Assembly (NCBI GenBank): GCA_947179485.1
Contig: OX359248.1
Location: forward strand, 5,287,501-5,351,500
Length of the DNA stretch: 64,000 bases
Direction of reading: 5' to 3'
DNA from: Allacma fusca
Lineage: Eukaryota; Arthropoda; Collembola; Symphypleona; Sminthuridae
Both the position numbers and the translations under genes were made by a program. Of this stretch, positions 61,501 through 64,000 are shown in pieces. Positions within the stretch are counted from its first letter, which is position 1. Each line of letters opens with the position of its first letter. The notes below the pieces were generated by a model. That model was not told the DNA's origin. It saw only the letters and a program-made list of their open reading frames with translations, and made no database searches.

Positions 61501-61759
61501 ACTTCATGGAGATCGTTGGGATGAAATTCCCTTAATTTGTTAGCCAACAATAATTATTTTATGGATCTGACAATGTGGAATAAATTTATTACGATATTTA
61601 TTTGATTACCCCAGTTTTAACCCGAAATGTTTATTTACTTTGTAGAGGTCCTGTTACAAAATTTACATTGTTTCATAGAACATTTAAAAACGTTGGTTTC
61701 GCCGAAAATGGATATACAAGTTTAATGCCAGGTTCGTTGCTGTTTATGGTTTTCAAAAG

Positions 61760-62032
61760 TTAAAAGGCTGAGGCAAGAGCGAAATCAGCAAATGCACAAG
61801 CAATGTTATGGCGAAAACCCCAAATGTGACTTGTGGATATTGGTCCACATTTCTGGTTTGTTGAATCTTCTATTTCAGCGAAAGAGGTGTCTTCCTCGTT
61901 TTGTTCGGAGATAGTAGGTTCAATGTGAAATGAATCAGTTTCCTTATCTCCTGCTAAATTATCCTCTCTTGGCCTGGATAGGGCTCGTAAAAACGTCCCA
62001 AACAAAATCAGGGCCAGTGGGAATAATGTCAT
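61760..62032 (-). CDS. Small secreted peptide precursor
   Basis: A single-exon frame from ATG 62032 encodes 90 residues. A signal peptide (MTLFPLALILFGTFLRALS) precedes an acidic, disordered region (SRPREDNLAGDKETD, ISEQNEEDTSFAE) and a C-terminal part with two cysteines (CGPISTSHIWGFRHNIACAF). The frame also stays open upstream of this ATG for 40 codons, so a longer start or a spliced leader is possible, but only this Met gives a signal peptide. An AATAAA on minus lies at 61635-61630. A propeptide followed by a disulfide-looped peptide is one reading. There are no dibasic cleavage sites before it. Not recognised. Confidence 0.55.
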   Translation of the reverse strand: MTLFPLALILFGTFLRALSRPREDNLAGDKETDSFHIEPTISEQNEEDTSFAEIEDSTNQKCGPISTSHIWGFRHNIACAFADFALASAF

Positions 62033-62152
62033 TGTTAATTTTGGACAATTTCCGAGGCAATATGTTTTACGGGTCTCATCATTGATTTTTGCCGTAAGAA
62101 GTATTTCACTGCCGGAATTACAAAAGACTCTAAGCTTACTTACTACCAGCAA

Positions 62153-63454
62153 ATTCCTCTCACAGGTTTACAGCTTGATACTAAAAAAAATTTTTTATTT
62201 GTGGTTGAGCTAAAAATTGAATTTAGACAAGGCCCCCAGTAACTATGCTTTTCTAATTAATTATACACTCAAGCTGCTATGTCAATGCATTTCTTTATCT
62301 CAACGTACATATTCCTGTTGCATACGTTGTATTATTTCCTATTTCGTATATATATGTAAAGTGTAGGAGGTATTGAGATTGAGTTTAAACATAATTATTC
62401 AAACTGCATACATATAATGTGCAATATTACACAACGGAAAATTTAACTTGTCAATAAGCCAAATTATTGACCTTAGCTTTGACAAAGCTGTTGCATGTGA
62501 TTGCATGTTGTTTTCAAAATTATCTTTATAGAACTCAGGGCCTCAGGGCATGAACCATGAGTTGAGCTTACTTTGGAATACATATGTAGATACAAATATT
62601 GAAACGGATGACAATAAGTGATAAGGATACTTGACAATGTTCATCCAGATGCTTCTTAGTTGTCTTTGCTCTTATTTCTTCAAAAGGTACATATTTCTAC
62701 ATATGTACTGACGGAAGATCATGTGAGCTGGATATATTAATTACGTACTTCATTGTCATTGATTGGGGAAGTGAGAGCCATGTGTATTGATCTGTACAAA
62801 TTGATTTGTATAAAGAGATTTTTTAACAGGACCTTTATCTATGAGCAACGAGTTTATTCGTATGCCTCCCACAATTTGATTCCCGTCAATTTGAACTAAA
62901 AATTAGATTTAACTTCCTCAATTCTTTGTATATAAGTAATTACATGCACACATATATGAAACCATGAGCGAGCAACTAAACACATGTTGTAAAGCACTAA
63001 TTTGTAGTAACAATATGACAGTTGTCACTATTGTCAGTAGTTTAGCTGAAAACGTTGGGCTTGAACTGTGCTAACATTTAGAGGAGGTTGCGATTTAAGG
63101 AGATTAAATTTTGAGAAATTTTTACTGGCAAGTTTAATCTGCAATTTTAGCCATTACGGGACAGGATTCCTTATTATTACATTTTGTAAGATACATTGAT
63201 AAATAGAGCATCAGGTGTCACACGGGCGTGTCTGAAGAAGTACATACATATATATATATACGTACAATATCTAATATCTGTAAGTTGCTGAAGTATAATT
63301 TTGTTGGAATAGTTTAGATCTCAGTCTGCTTGTAATTAATATTCTTTACTTATACCAAAAGCATTCTGGAAAGTGTTCTTCATATTTACTATACAAAAGC
63401 GTAAATTTGTTTATTAATACAAGTCTAAGTTTTGATTTTTGTATCAATTCAAAC
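62153..63454. other. Intergenic, no gene seen
   Basis: AT-rich DNA between the secreted peptide and the P450. It probably contains the promoter of the P450. An ATACATATATATATATACG tract lies at about 63244. Confidence 0.6.
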
Positions 63455-63941
63455 ATGTCATTCCTCCTGGTATTAGCATTATTTGCAATAATATTGTTAG
63501 CTGTAGCATTAGTAGTTTATGCTCGCTGGAACTATGGATTTTTGGAAAAATTGGGCATTCCCGTAGAGCCGCCCACGTTTATGCTCGGCAGTTGCCCTGA
63601 CATCTACAAAAAATATCCGGCTTTGGAGGATATAAGACGCTTCAAGCAGTATGGATCAATTTTCGGGGTATCATTTATTAAAATCGCAGCTCAAACAAAT
63701 ATTCTTTTCATACATAGAGATTTACTAAAGAAATTAGCCGAAAAATGTTTGCATGTTGTAGTCAAATTATCAAGGGATTTTTTGATTCAATAGGTATACG
63801 AAGGAAGAACTCCACAAATCCTGATTGCAGATCCTGAACTTGTAAAAAGGATAATGGTTCAGGACTATGAGCATTTTCACAGCAGAGCTCCTATTGACTT
63901 GGGACATTCTATTTCCAATGAAATTTTGGATTATCTTCCTG
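63455..63941 (+). CDS. Cytochrome P450, CYP3 clan, N-terminal part (cut by window end)
   Basis: Exon 63455-63667 encodes the endoplasmic-reticulum anchor (MSFLLVLALFAIILLAVALV), then RWNYGFLEKLGIPVEPP with the proline-rich hinge, and RRFKQYGSIFG. Exon 63794-63941 joins in phase 0 (VYEGRTPQILIADPELVKRI, then MVQDYEHFHSRAPID) and ends at a GTAACG donor in phase 1. The order YG-x-x-x-G-x-Y-G-R-x-P-x-x-x-x-x-DPELVK is typical of CYP3-clan enzymes (CYP3, CYP6, CYP9). The I-helix, ExxR and heme Cys regions lie beyond the window, so neither activity nor subfamily can be judged. Arthropod members oxidise xenobiotics or hormones in the ER. Confidence 0.9.
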
Positions 63942-64000
63942 GTAACGATTTAGCTGGATGATTATAAATATATGCATATACATATATGTAATATGTAATT

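Overview
The window reads as nuclear DNA of an arthropod. Genes have short GT-AG introns, the bases are AT-rich (about 65% over most of the window), TACATACATATGTA-like runs are frequent, and the recognisable genes are animal ones: RidA/UK114, a serpin, a CYP3-clan cytochrome P450 and a PDGF/VEGF-receptor-like immunoglobulin (Ig) protein. A crustacean or springtail would fit, but the sequence alone does not fix the species. All gene models below were assembled by eye from open frames, splice signals and matching intron phases.

Layout. Positions 1-13.4 kb are visibly more GC-rich and hold almost no gene, only scattered exon-like islands. These include a phase 1-1 cassette-like exon at 10.07 kb and the exons of a small membrane-protein gene on the minus strand (13.7-10.65 kb). 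From 15.5 to 22.7 kb lie two RidA paralogs with identical exon architecture, separated by a whole non-autonomous hAT element and a second, unresolved repeat. From 23 to 45.6 kb come at least five small single-pass membrane-protein genes, nearly all on the minus strand. A four-TM protein gene on plus (31.7-33.1 kb), a second copy of the hAT element and two further hAT-like families with their own terminal repeats are mixed among them. From 47.0 to 51.0 kb a minus-strand gene encodes a kinase-less receptor ectodomain with two candidate last exons, one membrane-bound and one soluble. From 54.8 to 62 kb the genes are mostly secreted: a small secreted helical protein, a very acidic secreted protein with a cysteine-rich tail, cysteine-rich exon fragments, a serpin with predicted Lys at P1, and a small secreted peptide. 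The window ends inside a P450 gene.

How they may work together. RidA proteins clear reactive enamine/imine intermediates, and the P450 would act in endoplasmic-reticulum oxidation. The serpin and the small secreted proteins act outside the cell. The small type I membrane proteins share a recipe: signal peptide, short ectodomain rich in Asp and Tyr just before the membrane, one TM helix and a short tail. I recognise no known family for them. Together with the receptor-like decoy they are the best candidate here for an undescribed cell-surface set. No ribosomal RNA, tRNA, CRISPR or retroelement was identified.
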